Positions 27,501 to 35,801 of a DNA stretch of 64,000 bases are shown here, in pieces. Every line of letters starts with the position of its first letter. Within the stretch, counting starts at the first letter, position 1. The notes below the pieces were generated by a model. That model was not told the origin of the DNA. It did not search any database and was given only the letters and a program-made list of their open reading frames with translations. The stretch spans positions 806,001 through 870,000 of the forward strand of contig CAVRCG010000001.1 of the NCBI GenBank assembly GCA_963719525.1, in the 5' to 3' direction. This DNA is from Bernardetia sp963719525 (GTDB lineage: Bacteria; Bacteroidota; Bacteroidia; Cytophagales; Bernardetiaceae). The position numbers and the translations under genes are program-made.

Positions 27501-29513
27501 AATAGGTTTTGAACTTCCTCTAATCCATTGCGTTTTTCCATTTATTATCACTCGTACATCAGAATTCCAATTTGTCATGGTTTGTGCAGATTGTCCTAGA
27601 CTTTGCTCAAAAGTCTGTTTGTCATCTGGATGAATAGAGGAAATGATAGAACTTGCATCATTCATAATGATTTGAGGAGGCAATCCATAAGCACGCTCCG
27701 AACCTTTACTCACAACAGGAAACGACATTTGTCCATCTTTTGTCATCTTAAACTGATAAATCATAGCAGGAACGCCATCAAAAATTTGCTCCAAACGTTG
27801 AGTCTGTGAATGTAGTTCTTCTTGTGTAGTTTGAAGCTCTTCATAATTCTGACGTAATTCTTCTTCCGATGCTTGCAATCTATCATTTTGTTCTTTGATA
27901 GACTTCTCTAGTTTTTTTCTTTCAGTAATATCAGTTTGTACGGTAGCTAATGAAATAGGCTGATTTGTATTGGGGTCTTTTATTACAAAAACATTAGCAA
28001 GCGTATCAAAAATCTGTTTGGTATTGTGGTTTTGTAATTGATGTTCTCCCTTCCATTCTCCTTTTTGCATAACGGTAGGGATAATTTCTTCTTTTGCCTT
28101 TCTAGCTCCCTGCTCATTATGAAATTCTGAAATTGCTCTTCCTTTGTAATCTTCTCCAAAGCCTGAGAGTTCTTTTCCTTTTTCGTTTACAAACTGTGCC
28201 TTGCCTTCCATATCCGTAATGACTACTAAAGCATCTACATATTTTATTACATTCACAAATTTTTCTTGTTCGATTTGTGTTTGTACTAATGCTTCTTGTG
28301 TAGCCTGTAATTCTTCATAATTTTGTCTTATCTCTTCTTCCGAAGTCTGCACTTTCTTATAGGCTTTCTCTACTTTTTGTTGTTGTTTTACTTGTTCTGT
28401 AATATTCTGAACTGTTCCGACAAGGCGTTCAGGATTATCCATGGCATCATTTATTACTTCTCCAATTACTCTATAATGTTCGTATTCTTTTAGATTTTTT
28501 CCCTTCGAACGGTATGAAAAATCATATTCGTTTATTTTTCCTTCTGCTGCTTGATTTAATTTATCCATTACTATATGAACATCTTTTGGATGAGTAATTT
28601 CAATTATTTTACCCATATCATTTAGTATATCTTCTCCGTAAATCAAAGGTAAATTATCTGAATGAGAGAGGTTTTGAGTTGCTAAATCAACTTCAAAACT
28701 CGCTAAACCTGCTAACTTTTCAGCTTTATTCAATAGTTTTTGTTTTTCTTCTATTTCTCGTTGAATGACTTGCATCTGGTCGTTGGTACTCTGCAATTCT
28801 TCACTATTTTGTCTTAATTCTTCTTCCGATGAGCGCAGTTCTTCATTTTGCGCTTGCTGCTCTAACTGTTTTTCCATCAACTTAATACTATTTTCTCTAA
28901 AAATAATCGCCCACCAACCACAAATAAATGCCATCATGGCAGCTAGTCCAAAGTGAAACATAAGCTGAAAAACAGTAATTCTATCAACTGTTGCTCCTTC
29001 CATTGTTCGTCCACTATAACCTATGAAATAATTAGATAAGTCTATATTTTCTAAATGAAAAACATCTGGATTAGCTTGTAAAATAGCCAAAACACTATGA
29101 TGACCGATAGCAAAAACAGTATAAGGAATCATGATGCGCCAATCTTGATAAATAATAAGAAGGGCAATATTGAGAAAAAAGAAAAAATGTAGCTCTGCCA
29201 TTCCGTGCATTTGTCCAATAAATTGAAGCATAAAAATCGCATAGACCAAACTAATAATCATACGAGCTCTAAATTTATTATTCAAAACAAAACGAGCAAT
29301 GGAATAAAGTAAACCAATAATAACAGTATTAGCAGCCGTAAACATCCACGTATCATAAACAGGAGCAACACAAAAACCTAAAATAAAAAACATAATGACA
29401 AACTTATCAGAAATTTTATCAGCTTTACCTTGTACATTGGTCAAATAGGTTTCTAACTCAAGTGTATAGATTTTTGGTTTTCTTGTGTTAGAGGTCGTAA
29501 TATCTTTTTTCAT
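24573..29513 (-). CDS. Giant sensor histidine kinase with six PAS domains and a GAF domain
   Basis: A 1646-residue kinase. Approximate order: six membrane helices (40-215); PAS1 (270-380); PAS2 (415-540); PAS3 (575-695); PAS4 (735-850); PAS5 (860-975); PAS6 (985-1100); GAF (1115-1275, with GVWDYEKDHIYCKN and VPIRIEGKIVGVVCCE); coiled coil; kinase. Coiled-coil connectors with ASEEELRQNYEELQ separate several sensors. H-box GQLVANIAHEINTP lies near residue 1345; N-box NIIHNALQAM, G1 DNGGGIP and G2 GEGSGLGL are complete. PAS2 is nearly the same as the first PAS of the 882-residue kinase, which suggests domain shuffling within the cluster. TTG opens the frame at 29519; ATG at 29511-29513 is chosen. 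Confidence 0.92.
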   Translation of the reverse strand: MKKDITTSNTRKPKIYTLELETYLTNVQGKADKISDKFVIMFFILGFCVAPVYDTWMFTAANTVIIGLLYSIARFVLNNKFRARMIISLVYAIFMLQFIGQMHGMAELHFFFFLNIALLIIYQDWRIMIPYTVFAIGHHSVLAILQANPDVFHLENIDLSNYFIGYSGRTMEGATVDRITVFQLMFHFGLAAMMAFICGWWAIIFRENSIKLMEKQLEQQAQNEELRSSEEELRQNSEELQSTNDQMQVIQREIEEKQKLLNKAEKLAGLASFEVDLATQNLSHSDNLPLIYGEDILNDMGKIIEITHPKDVHIVMDKLNQAAEGKINEYDFSYRSKGKNLKEYEHYRVIGEVINDAMDNPERLVGTVQNITEQVKQQQKVEKAYKKVQTSEEEIRQNYEELQATQEALVQTQIEQEKFVNVIKYVDALVVITDMEGKAQFVNEKGKELSGFGEDYKGRAISEFHNEQGARKAKEEIIPTVMQKGEWKGEHQLQNHNTKQIFDTLANVFVIKDPNTNQPISLATVQTDITERKKLEKSIKEQNDRLQASEEELRQNYEELQTTQEELHSQTQRLEQIFDGVPAMIYQFKMTKDGQMSFPVVSKGSERAYGLPPQIIMNDASSIISSIHPDDKQTFEQSLGQSAQTMTNWNSDVRVIINGKTQWIRGSSKPILDKEGSIIWSGIVQEITAQKQLELDIQAKNAELQASEEELQQNYEQLQITQELVNNAFSELDAQFSAISTTLGYVEMNMDRKVERVNKLFADWLDYSVDELQGKSHLQFIPDTDEDRERYENLWKKIKSGETVTDTFKRINKNGEEIWLYGAYCPVKNNDGEIVKVIKVASNYNEQKKFEKELQRLSLVASKTDNAVIITDKDGIIEWVNEGFTKISEYSFEEAIGKKPSTLLQQAGTDKEHIQKIREGLKSQKPFTQEIYNYSKSGRGYWLELNITPIFDDKNELVNFVAIESDITERKEATEKIQKQKERFDLAVSGSNDGVWDWDIITNQVYFSPRWKEMLGYKDEEIKNEFSSLTALLHPEDKELVFTRLNGYLEGIFSTYEVETRMKNKDGSWNWILAKGGALHDKEGKPIRMAGSHSDITQKKNEERANELRSKLLLNVTSKPLNHFGTLKKAIQYITEAATKGLDVTRVGVWDYEKDHIYCKNICVVENDEFNHSEGTTLYRKDFPTYFDAVNEGKVIIASDARQDIQTIEFTEIYFKPLNIYSLLDVPIRIEGKIVGVVCCEATENIKKWTESDISFMRSIADAISLMMQAEHTRQNELEIQEKNNALSSSEEELRQNLEELQSTQEELYRQKEEVEKSFLELQTTQSQLIQSEKMASLGQLVANIAHEINTPLGAIRSSAMSIEEILEKTLPTLPTFLKTLDDSSLENFSKLVQESSQKTDTLSSREKRTIKYDLTDELETIKVKNAEEYADWIVDMNMYKESNIYLPLLKPDNSKEIFYTAYQLSTVVRSNRTVKTATDRAAKIVFALKNFARQDQTGEKSTVNINESIETTLTLYHNQIKHGIDVTRDLGEIPAFLGYPDELIQVWTNIIHNALQAMENKGRLFIQTSVENNKALITIQDNGGGIPKEVQERVFDAFFTTKSAGEGSGLGLDITKKIIEKHDGKIWFETLEGIGTTFFIELPLN

Positions 29514-29572
29514 AGTCAAGTAATTATAAAAACGTTTTAATCTAATTGATATTAATTTTAATTCTTTTGATT

Positions 29573-30247
29573 TTATTTCTGAAAATAATCTTCTGGCAGT
29601 TCACAGCCATAAGCCTTATTAGCTAGTTCTCCAAAGTCAGGAGGATTTTTTCCTTCTAATAATGCAACTAAAGCCTGCTGAGCAAAATTTGTATCTCTGT
29701 TGTTGCAATATCTACTGACATTGTAATTTCCTTTATAGAATAATTTTCCTTCACTTGTAATAATTGCAGCTTGAGGCGTTGCATAAATACCACACGAAGA
29801 AGCAATCGTATTATTTTTGTCTAAAATAGTAGGAATAGGAATATCATATTTTTTTGAAAAATCAATAAATTCCATTTCATATTCCGAATCATTGAAGATT
29901 ACAGCATAGAAATCTACTTCATCTCCATATCTTTCTACAAGGTAATTAATATGTGCGATATTAAACTTCGAACAAGGGCAAAAAGGACTAAAAAAATGAA
30001 GAAAAATAGGTTTTTTTCAATTAATGTCAGTATCACCTTGATTATCAGTATAATGAGAAAACTGATTGAGTACATTTTGAGGAACTTGTTTTCCTAAAAA
30101 AACTTCTTGATACCCTTCTGGAACAGGTGTAGGAAGTAAATATTGCCATTCTTGCCACCAAAAAGAGGCAAAAACAGCTCCTATAAGACCAAAACAAGCA
30201 GCTAACGACAAGCGTTGAAACCACTTAGTAGCAATAAGCTCTTGCAT
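29573..30247 (-). pseudogene. Membrane-anchored thioredoxin-like protein with in-frame TGA
   Basis: Two open frames in the same phase are separated only by TGA at 30017-30019. The first part, from ATG 30247, has an N-terminal membrane anchor (RLSLAACFGLIGAVFASFWW). The second part, read straight on, gives KKPIFLHFFSPFCPCSKFNI with the redox motif CPCS, then VDFYAVIF, PTILDKNNTIASSCGIYATP and CNNRDTNFAQQALVALLEGK. Together about 224 codons make one thioredoxin/redoxin-fold protein on the outer face of the inner membrane. The TGA stands where a Trp (TGG) would suit the sequence, so a nonsense mutation, a sequencing error or stop readthrough are the options. The C-terminal part alone (ATG at 29875) would lack CPCS. 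Confidence 0.8.
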
Positions 30248-30349
30248 AAATTTGTTGTTTTTTGGGTAAATTAGGAAAATGAAATGACTAAACAAATGGG
30301 CATCTATAAAAACAGTAAAGCTAAACTATAATAGATAATCTATAATAAA

Positions 30350-30485
30350 ATATCAATTATCAAAATAATAGTTTGTTTTTTCCATAAAATAGTATTCACA
30401 AACCCTATTTTATAGAAAAAAGACGATTGCACAGAATAAAATTTGGCAACTATTTGTTTATTTGGAAATGTCGTTCATATTGAAT
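30350..30485 (-). repeat. Nested-palindrome element, copy B
   Basis: It contains caaaataatagtttgttt, the inner hairpin at about 30375-30420 (ttttttccataaaatag against ctattttatagaaaaa), gattgcacagaataaaatttgg, and a right arm ending tgtcgttcatattga. The left outer arm has been deleted compared with copy C. The copy lies about 105 bases upstream of the redoxin start. The rest of the gap 30248-30709 shows no gene. Confidence 0.7.
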
Positions 30486-30709
30486 CTTGTACGACTACCT
30501 GCTAGATGATACATTATAAATAACATAAACGAAAAATCTATTCTATATAAATCGTTTAGCTTATTTAATAGTTTGATTATCAATTATAAAACCAAACTAA
30601 CTATTCTTTCTTTATTTTTTTAAATTTATTCTTGAAATTGTATAAAAACAAACGCACTAAAACTATTTTTTCTTACTATTATCCTATTTTTTTAGCTTTA
30701 CTTAACAAT

Positions 30710-31876
30710 CTACAAACGAAACCCTAAGATAAGTACATCATCAATTTGTTTGTTGCTTCCTTTCCAGTCTTCAAAAGTAGTTTCGATTTCTTCTAACTGT
30801 TCTTGCATTGGATTTTCACTTACCTTTTGGAACAATTCTCTAAGATTTTTACTCATAAAACGCCTGTTCTCTGCTCCTCCAAACTGATCTTGATAGCCAT
30901 CTGAACAAAGATAAATTTGCGTATTTTGTTCTATTTCAAATTCGTGTTTGGTGTAAATAGCGTTTTCTTTTCCATCTATTCCTTGCTTATCTCCCTTTAT
31001 ATAATGAAACTCGTTATTTTGAATAAAATGGATAGGTCGTTTTGCACCAGCGAATGAAATTTTGCCTTCGTTTTCATCAATTACACAAATCGCCATTTCC
31101 ATTCCTTCATGAAAACTAGCTCTTTCTCCGTTCCAAACCTGTCGAATTGCTTTATTTATGTTTTCTAAAATTTTTTCTGGAGAATGTATTTTTTTATCTA
31201 TTACAGCACGATTTAGAAGTTGATGTCCAATTAAAGACATAAAAGCCCCCGGAACGCCATGTCCTGTACAATCTGCTACAGCAATTATAGTTTTGCCTTC
31301 TTTTTCTCTACACCAATAAAAATCTCCACTCACTACATTCTTCGCTCTATAAAAAACAAAATGATTGGGAAGTAAGTTTGATAGATAGTTTGTAGAAGGC
31401 AAAACAGCATTTTGAATGCGTTCGGCATATCGAATACTAGACTGTATCTGTTTGTTTTGCGATTTTAATTCTTTTTCCTTCTTATAACTTTCAATAGCAG
31501 ATTCAACAGTCATAATCAAATCTTTTGTACTCCATGGCTTCGAAATATATCGATATAAATTAGTTTGATTGACTGCATTAGTTACTCCTTCAAGGCTCGC
31601 CTGTCCTGTCAAAAGGATTTTCATACAATTAGGTAACAAGTGATGTGCTTTTATCAAAAACTCATCGCCACGCATTTGAGGCATAATATAATCTGAAATA
31701 ATAACCACTATTTCACGTCCTTTTTCTCTAAAAAAATCAATCGTTTCTAATCCTTCTTCACCACTTTCTGCTATTTCGATAATCATAGTATCAGAAAAAT
31801 GTTGAGATAATTCTTGTTTCAAACTATTCAGAATAATAGGTTCGTCATCAACGCAGAGAATAATTTTTTTGTCCAT
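30710..31876 (-). CDS. Response regulator with SpoIIE/PP2C phosphatase output
   Basis: A 388-residue protein. The receiver (about 1-125) has VDDEP, phospho-Asp in VIISDYIMPQMRGDE, and Lys in YISKPWSTKD. A short coiled coil leads to the phosphatase domain with FYRAKNVVSGDFYW and DCTGHGVPGAFMSLIGHQLLN, carrying the metal-binding aspartates. The architecture resembles RssB/RsbU-type regulators in which phosphorylation switches a PP2C phosphatase. No anti-sigma or anti-anti-sigma gene is in the window, so the target is unknown. It is the most upstream gene of the minus-strand signalling block. Confidence 0.92.
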   Translation of the reverse strand: MDKKIILCVDDEPIILNSLKQELSQHFSDTMIIEIAESGEEGLETIDFFREKGREIVVIISDYIMPQMRGDEFLIKAHHLLPNCMKILLTGQASLEGVTNAVNQTNLYRYISKPWSTKDLIMTVESAIESYKKEKELKSQNKQIQSSIRYAERIQNAVLPSTNYLSNLLPNHFVFYRAKNVVSGDFYWCREKEGKTIIAVADCTGHGVPGAFMSLIGHQLLNRAVIDKKIHSPEKILENINKAIRQVWNGERASFHEGMEMAICVIDENEGKISFAGAKRPIHFIQNNEFHYIKGDKQGIDGKENAIYTKHEFEIEQNTQIYLCSDGYQDQFGGAENRRFMSKNLRELFQKVSENPMQEQLEEIETTFEDWKGSNKQIDDVLILGFRL

Positions 31877-31910
31877 AAGTAAAAAGAAATAATTGTTTTT
31901 CTATAAGTTA

Positions 31911-32066
31911 TTAAGAGGAGGTAATTAATTAATCTAATTGTAGCCTACTTTTAAATACCGTTGTTGGTGTTTTAGCGAAGTGACACCAACAACAGCAGAG
32001 CGACAATTTGTTATGTAACTGTCATTAAGAGGAGGTAGTTAATTAATCTAATTGTAGCCTACTTTT
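31911..32066. repeat. 42-bp direct repeats enclosing a GTTGTTGGTGT hairpin
   Basis: 31911-31952 and 32025-32066 are the same 42 bases with one mismatch, beginning ttaagaggaggta and ending gcctactttt. Between them lies a GTTGTTGGTGT/ACACCAACAAC hairpin at about 31960-31992 in the inverse loop orientation. The direct copies make this the only hairpin of its family in the window with a visible duplication around it. Confidence 0.8.
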
Positions 32067-32128
32067 GTTTAACATTGTACAGTATTTTAATAGACAAATA
32101 GAAAAAGGTAAAACTAATTCCGAATTAT

Positions 32129-33271
32129 TTATTTCAGTTTTATTTTTTCTACCAAAAAACGAGCTGCTTGTTCTGCACCGTCTGTTTTGAGAAATGAAGA
32201 TGCTTTTTGAGAGATTTCCAATTTTTTATCAAAAAGTATTTTAATATTTTCTATCAAATTAGATTGAATTTGACTCTCTTCCACCAACAAAGCAGCCTTT
32301 GCATCGGATGCTCGTTTTGCTCTTCCATATTGGTCATCATATCCTCTTGATTTTGGAATAAAAATAGTCGGAATGCCACAAGTAAGAAGTTCGTGAAAGG
32401 TATTGTAACCTGCTGCCGAAATAGCAAAATCAAAAGCTGGCATCAGTTCCATAAGTGGAAAATAAGAACGTAGAAGAGTAGAAGAAGGTAACTTTGAGAG
32501 AATTTCTCTCAATCTATTGTCTGAATTTTGGGAGTTAGAATTAGAATTTAGAGGAGGTTTTGGAACAAACAAACGTATTTTTTTTTGCCTTAATAACGAA
32601 GAAGAACTCAAAATTAAATCAAAAATCTGCTCATAATTTTCAATCGTTGTTGTATCTCCTCCTCCACCTAAGTTAATAAAAAGCAAGTTTTCATCTTCCT
32701 TTATGTTTAATTTTTGTCTTATTTGTTCTCTTGATTGAAGTTCTATTTTTTCTCGTATCAAAATTTCGTTACTCCAAAACAAATCTTCTCTCTTCGAAAC
32801 TGGAACAGGAATTTTTGCACTTCCTTTGCTATGAGGAGCAATTATATAATCGTAAAAATTTTGTGTTTCAATTTTATTTTTGTCCATATTCATCTGTTCC
32901 CTATGAATAAAAAACTTTTTCCATTTTAAAGGAAGTCCCAAAACGGAAAGCAAATCGTTCATCGAACCCAACGGAAAAGTATCTACAACCAACGCAACAG
33001 GGCGATAGGTATTTACAATCAATGTCAAGATTTCGGAATAAGAAATAGCTAAATTTCGTTTCAAAAGTTTGGATTCTCTAGCAATCGTTTTGCTGGGAAC
33101 TTTGTAGTACGCAAAACCTTCTTGATACAACAAATGAGAACCTTCCGAAGCCGTAAAAAATAAAGGAATGAGCGAAGAATCTTGTTTTTTAAGCTGACGA
33201 GCAATAGCTAAGCAACGAGTAAGATGTCCTAATCCCAAACCATTGACCGTATAAAAAAGTATGTATTTCAT
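32129..33271 (-). CDS. MurG-like glycosyltransferase (GT28/UDP-glycosyltransferase type)
   Basis: A 380-residue GT-B fold protein. The start MKYILFYTVNGLGLGHLTRCLAIARQL is the glycine-rich N-terminal loop of this family. The C-terminal half has LLFINLGGGGDTTT and the donor-binding region FDFAISAAGYNTFHELLTCGIPTIFIPKSRGYDDQYGRA, which matches UDP-GlcNAc-type transferases. No acceptor can be deduced and no cell wall genes are near. The gene is monocistronic by position, with repeats on both sides. Confidence 0.8.
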   Translation of the reverse strand: MKYILFYTVNGLGLGHLTRCLAIARQLKKQDSSLIPLFFTASEGSHLLYQEGFAYYKVPSKTIARESKLLKRNLAISYSEILTLIVNTYRPVALVVDTFPLGSMNDLLSVLGLPLKWKKFFIHREQMNMDKNKIETQNFYDYIIAPHSKGSAKIPVPVSKREDLFWSNEILIREKIELQSREQIRQKLNIKEDENLLFINLGGGGDTTTIENYEQIFDLILSSSSLLRQKKIRLFVPKPPLNSNSNSQNSDNRLREILSKLPSSTLLRSYFPLMELMPAFDFAISAAGYNTFHELLTCGIPTIFIPKSRGYDDQYGRAKRASDAKAALLVEESQIQSNLIENIKILFDKKLEISQKASSFLKTDGAEQAARFLVEKIKLK

Positions 33272-33339
33272 AAGTAGAGTTTTTGTTTTCCGAAACTACT
33301 AAAAAAAAGTGTAGTTTTGCAATTATGTAGCGCATTTAT

Positions 33340-33475
33340 GTAGCTCACTCTTTAGAGTGAGTCACTGTGAAGTTGTTGGTGTCGCTTCGCTAAAACACCA
33401 ACAACGGCTTGGGGTGTAATTTTCCCGAAAGCTAAAGCATTCGGTACAGTTTCGCACACTAAAGTGTACGCTACA
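33340..33475. repeat. Cluster of hairpin repeats between divergent genes
   Basis: It contains ctcactctttagagtgag (33346-33363), the GTTGTTGGTGT hairpin (33372-33405) and a cacactaaagtgt palindrome (33453-33465). It fills most of the gap between the leftward glycosyltransferase and the rightward epimerase, so it must overlap or adjoin both promoters. Confidence 0.7.
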
Positions 33476-33499
33476 AGAATTACTAATAACTATAAAAAG

Positions 33500-34549
33500 A
33501 TGAATTATTTTATTACAGGTGCAACAGGTTTTTTGGGAAGTTATTTAGTAGAAGAGTTAATAAGCACGAGCAGGGAAAATTCTATAAAAATAATTGCTTT
33601 AAAACGAGAAACGAGTAAAATTCCTACAAAACTCAAAAATTATCCTACTTCAATTTTGGAATGGGTAGATGGCGATTTATTAGATGTTGTTTTTCTGGAT
33701 AAAATAACGAAAGGAATGGATAGAGTAATTCACGGTGCAGCTATCGTTTCTTTTGACCCAAAAGACAAAAAAGAGATGCAAAAAACAAATGTAGAAGGAA
33801 CAGAAAATATAGTAAATGCAGCTTTAGCGAATAATGTAAGTGTTTTTTGTCAGATAAGTTCGGTGGCTGCTTTGGGACAGCCGTTGGTTTCACAGCAAAA
33901 CTTGAATATCAAAAGGAAGAATTTTAAAGAAGAAAAAGAACTCACTTTTATAGATGAAAAAGCACGTTGGACACCAGAATATACTGGGTATAGTGTGTAT
34001 GCGTTTACCAAAAATTTGGCTGAATTAGAAGTATGGCGAGGCAATGCAGAAGGACTTGATGTAGTTGTAATTAATCCTTCTTTTGTTTTGGGTTACGATG
34101 AAAACAGTAGAAGCAGTACTGTTTTGATTGATTATATAAAAAGCGAAAAGTCCTATTTTGGTTCTGGTTTTAGTAATTTTGTTGATGTGCGTGATGTAGC
34201 AGAAATGACGGTTTTACTTTTGAATAATCCAGAATTATATAATGAACGTTATATTTTGAATGGTGGAACGGTGGCTTATTCCGAACTTATGCCCAAAATT
34301 GCAGTAGCATTAGATAAAAAACCTCCTTCTAAACCTGTTCCGAATTGGATAAAAAAATATGGTTGGAGATTAGCCAAAACGTGGAGTTTTTTGAGTGGAA
34401 AATCGCCCATTATTACAAAAGATAGTTTGGAAGCTGCTGATAGAACAGTTACTTATTCTAATCAAAAAATAAAAGATAAATTAGATACAGATTTTAGAAG
34501 TTTGGAGGAAACTATTGAGTGGATTGGAGAAAAATATAGAGATGATTAA
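33500..34549 (+). CDS. NAD(P)-dependent epimerase/dehydratase (extended SDR)
   Basis: About 349 residues. The N-terminal Rossmann motif is YFITGATGFLGSYLVEEL (TGxxGxxG). The extended-SDR blocks VDGDLLD, VIHGAAIVSFD, ISSVAALG, the catalytic YAFTKNLAE (YxxxK) and VVINPSFVLGYD follow in order. The family acts on nucleotide sugars or other alcohols and ketones; the substrate is not readable. The frame is open 12 codons further upstream through a repeat. MNYFITGATG, with ATG at 33500-33502, is the natural start. Confidence 0.88.
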   Translation: MNYFITGATGFLGSYLVEELISTSRENSIKIIALKRETSKIPTKLKNYPTSILEWVDGDLLDVVFLDKITKGMDRVIHGAAIVSFDPKDKKEMQKTNVEGTENIVNAALANNVSVFCQISSVAALGQPLVSQQNLNIKRKNFKEEKELTFIDEKARWTPEYTGYSVYAFTKNLAELEVWRGNAEGLDVVVINPSFVLGYDENSRSSTVLIDYIKSEKSYFGSGFSNFVDVRDVAEMTVLLLNNPELYNERYILNGGTVAYSELMPKIAVALDKKPPSKPVPNWIKKYGWRLAKTWSFLSGKSPIITKDSLEAADRTVTYSNQKIKDKLDTDFRSLEETIEWIGEKYRDD

Positions 34550-34557
34550 TTTTCGTA

Positions 34558-34640
34558 TCACAGACTTCCTAGTCTGTGGGAATTATTAAAGATTTGTTTT
34601 GAGTAAAAAAGCCTATTCATTCAGACTAGGAAGTCTGAAA
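34558..34640. repeat. Nested inverted palindromes after the epimerase gene
   Basis: CAGACTTCCTAGTCTG (34561-34576) and CAGACTAGGAAGTCTG (34622-34637) are exact reverse complements of each other. Each also folds on itself with a stem of about 7 bp. The 77-bp unit directly follows the epimerase stop and may act as a transcript end. Confidence 0.75.
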
Positions 34641-34789
34641 TACTTTAATCTACAGCTTTAGTTACGTAGTATTTCAAATTAATAGTGTTCGTTTAGCAGC
34701 ATACTAAATTATTTCTACGTAATTTATAAAAGGAAAATTAGTTTTTATGTTTTTAATTCTATTCTAAATCCATTCAAATTATCTATTTT

Positions 34790-35230
34790 ATGAAATCACT
34801 TATTCTGCTTTTTTTGGTTCTTTCTACAGCTTTTTTCACTTCTTGTGCTTCCATTAATCAACATAGTAATTTTGCAGAAAACGATGCTATCTCAAAAGTC
34901 TATGTAATCAGAAACTCTCCTTATGGTTATTTATTTACTAGTAAAATCTATGTAGGCGATATTTTTTTGGGAAAATTAGGTGCAAATAATTACATTGCTT
35001 TTACTCCAAAAAGTTCTGAAATAGAGTTAATTAGTATTATGGAAAACGTTTCAAAACTATCTTTAAAAATAGAAAATGGAAAGACCTATTATGTTAAGCA
35101 AAGAGTAAGATCTGGCTGGTTTGTCAAGCCAAGAACAAAACTAGAATTACTGACTGAAGAGGAGGGAATAAGAATGTTATCAAAAATGAAGAAATCTAAT
35201 AAAAAATCTAGTTTAATTGAAAATCAGTAA
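34790..35230 (+). CDS. DUF2846-like lipoprotein
   Basis: A 146-residue lipoprotein. The signal MKSLILLFLVLSTAFFTSCAS ends in a lipobox (FTSC), so the mature protein would start at Cys-19. The body KVYVIRNSPYGYLFTSKIYVGDIFLGKLGANNYIAF, then KLSLKIENGKTYYVKQ, fits the DUF2846 pattern of a beta-rich domain; its function is unknown. The tail is lysine/serine-rich. It stands alone, converging with the gene on the opposite strand 30 bases away. Confidence 0.75.
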   Translation: MKSLILLFLVLSTAFFTSCASINQHSNFAENDAISKVYVIRNSPYGYLFTSKIYVGDIFLGKLGANNYIAFTPKSSEIELISIMENVSKLSLKIENGKTYYVKQRVRSGWFVKPRTKLELLTEEEGIRMLSKMKKSNKKSSLIENQ

Positions 35231-35260
35231 TATAAAAAATAGTTTATTTTCTTACATTTT

Positions 35261-35665
35261 TTACAAATCAGAAGATTTATTTACTAGTCTTATGAAAACA
35301 TAAGAGAAGAAAACAAAGAAAAGAAAATCATTGATTCCATAAATAGAATAAAAAATTCCTGCCATTGCATCTTCGTTAAAGATAGCCGAAACATCGTTTT
35401 GAAGTCTCCAATTTGTCCAAACAATTCCATAAATTAGCTTTTCTATAGCAAAAACAGCAACTAACCATTTTACTTTTGCATAATCCTTCGCCACAGAAAT
35501 ATAAGCTAATCCCCAGATGACAATCATTAATAGACCAAAATAAGACATTACTGCACTATCGTATTTTGGAATGGTTTCATTAGTAAAAAAGCGAGATAAA
35601 ATTAGGATTGCGCTTATATTGGAAAGTCCTGAAATGATAAAGCCGAGTTTGATTTTGTCGTTCAT
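35261..35665 (-). CDS. Four-helix membrane protein of unknown function
   Basis: 134 residues with four hydrophobic segments: LGFIISGLSNISAILIL, YFGLLMIVIWGLAYISVA, WLVAVFAIEKLIYGIVW and GINDFLFFVFFSYVFI. No motif of a known enzyme or transporter is seen. Small proteins of this layout are common beside lipid and stress genes, but I make no functional call. It precedes psd on the same strand in map order but is transcribed after it, 136 bases downstream. Confidence 0.6.
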   Translation of the reverse strand: MNDKIKLGFIISGLSNISAILILSRFFTNETIPKYDSAVMSYFGLLMIVIWGLAYISVAKDYAKVKWLVAVFAIEKLIYGIVWTNWRLQNDVSAIFNEDAMAGIFYSIYGINDFLFFVFFSYVFIRLVNKSSDL

Positions 35666-35801
35666 TTGAGTTGGATTTTAGAAGAAAAATATTGAAAAGA
35701 GCAGAAAATCAAAAATTATTTCTACTGTTATTTATAGTTAGTGCTGACTTTATAGCTTAACTACAAATTCTTTTACATAAAGTTTCTTTTAGTGTCTTTT
35801 A

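Noticed and set aside
30017..30019. TGA as a selenocysteine codon in the redoxin gene
   Set aside because: The redox centre CPCS is encoded by ordinary codons 12 residues later, and the TGA falls at a place that suits Trp. No downstream selenocysteine hairpin was recognised.
31911..32066. CRISPR array
   Set aside because: Only two direct copies with a hairpin repeat between them, and no cas gene nearby. Other repeat clusters in the window are palindromic families, not regular repeat-spacer arrays.
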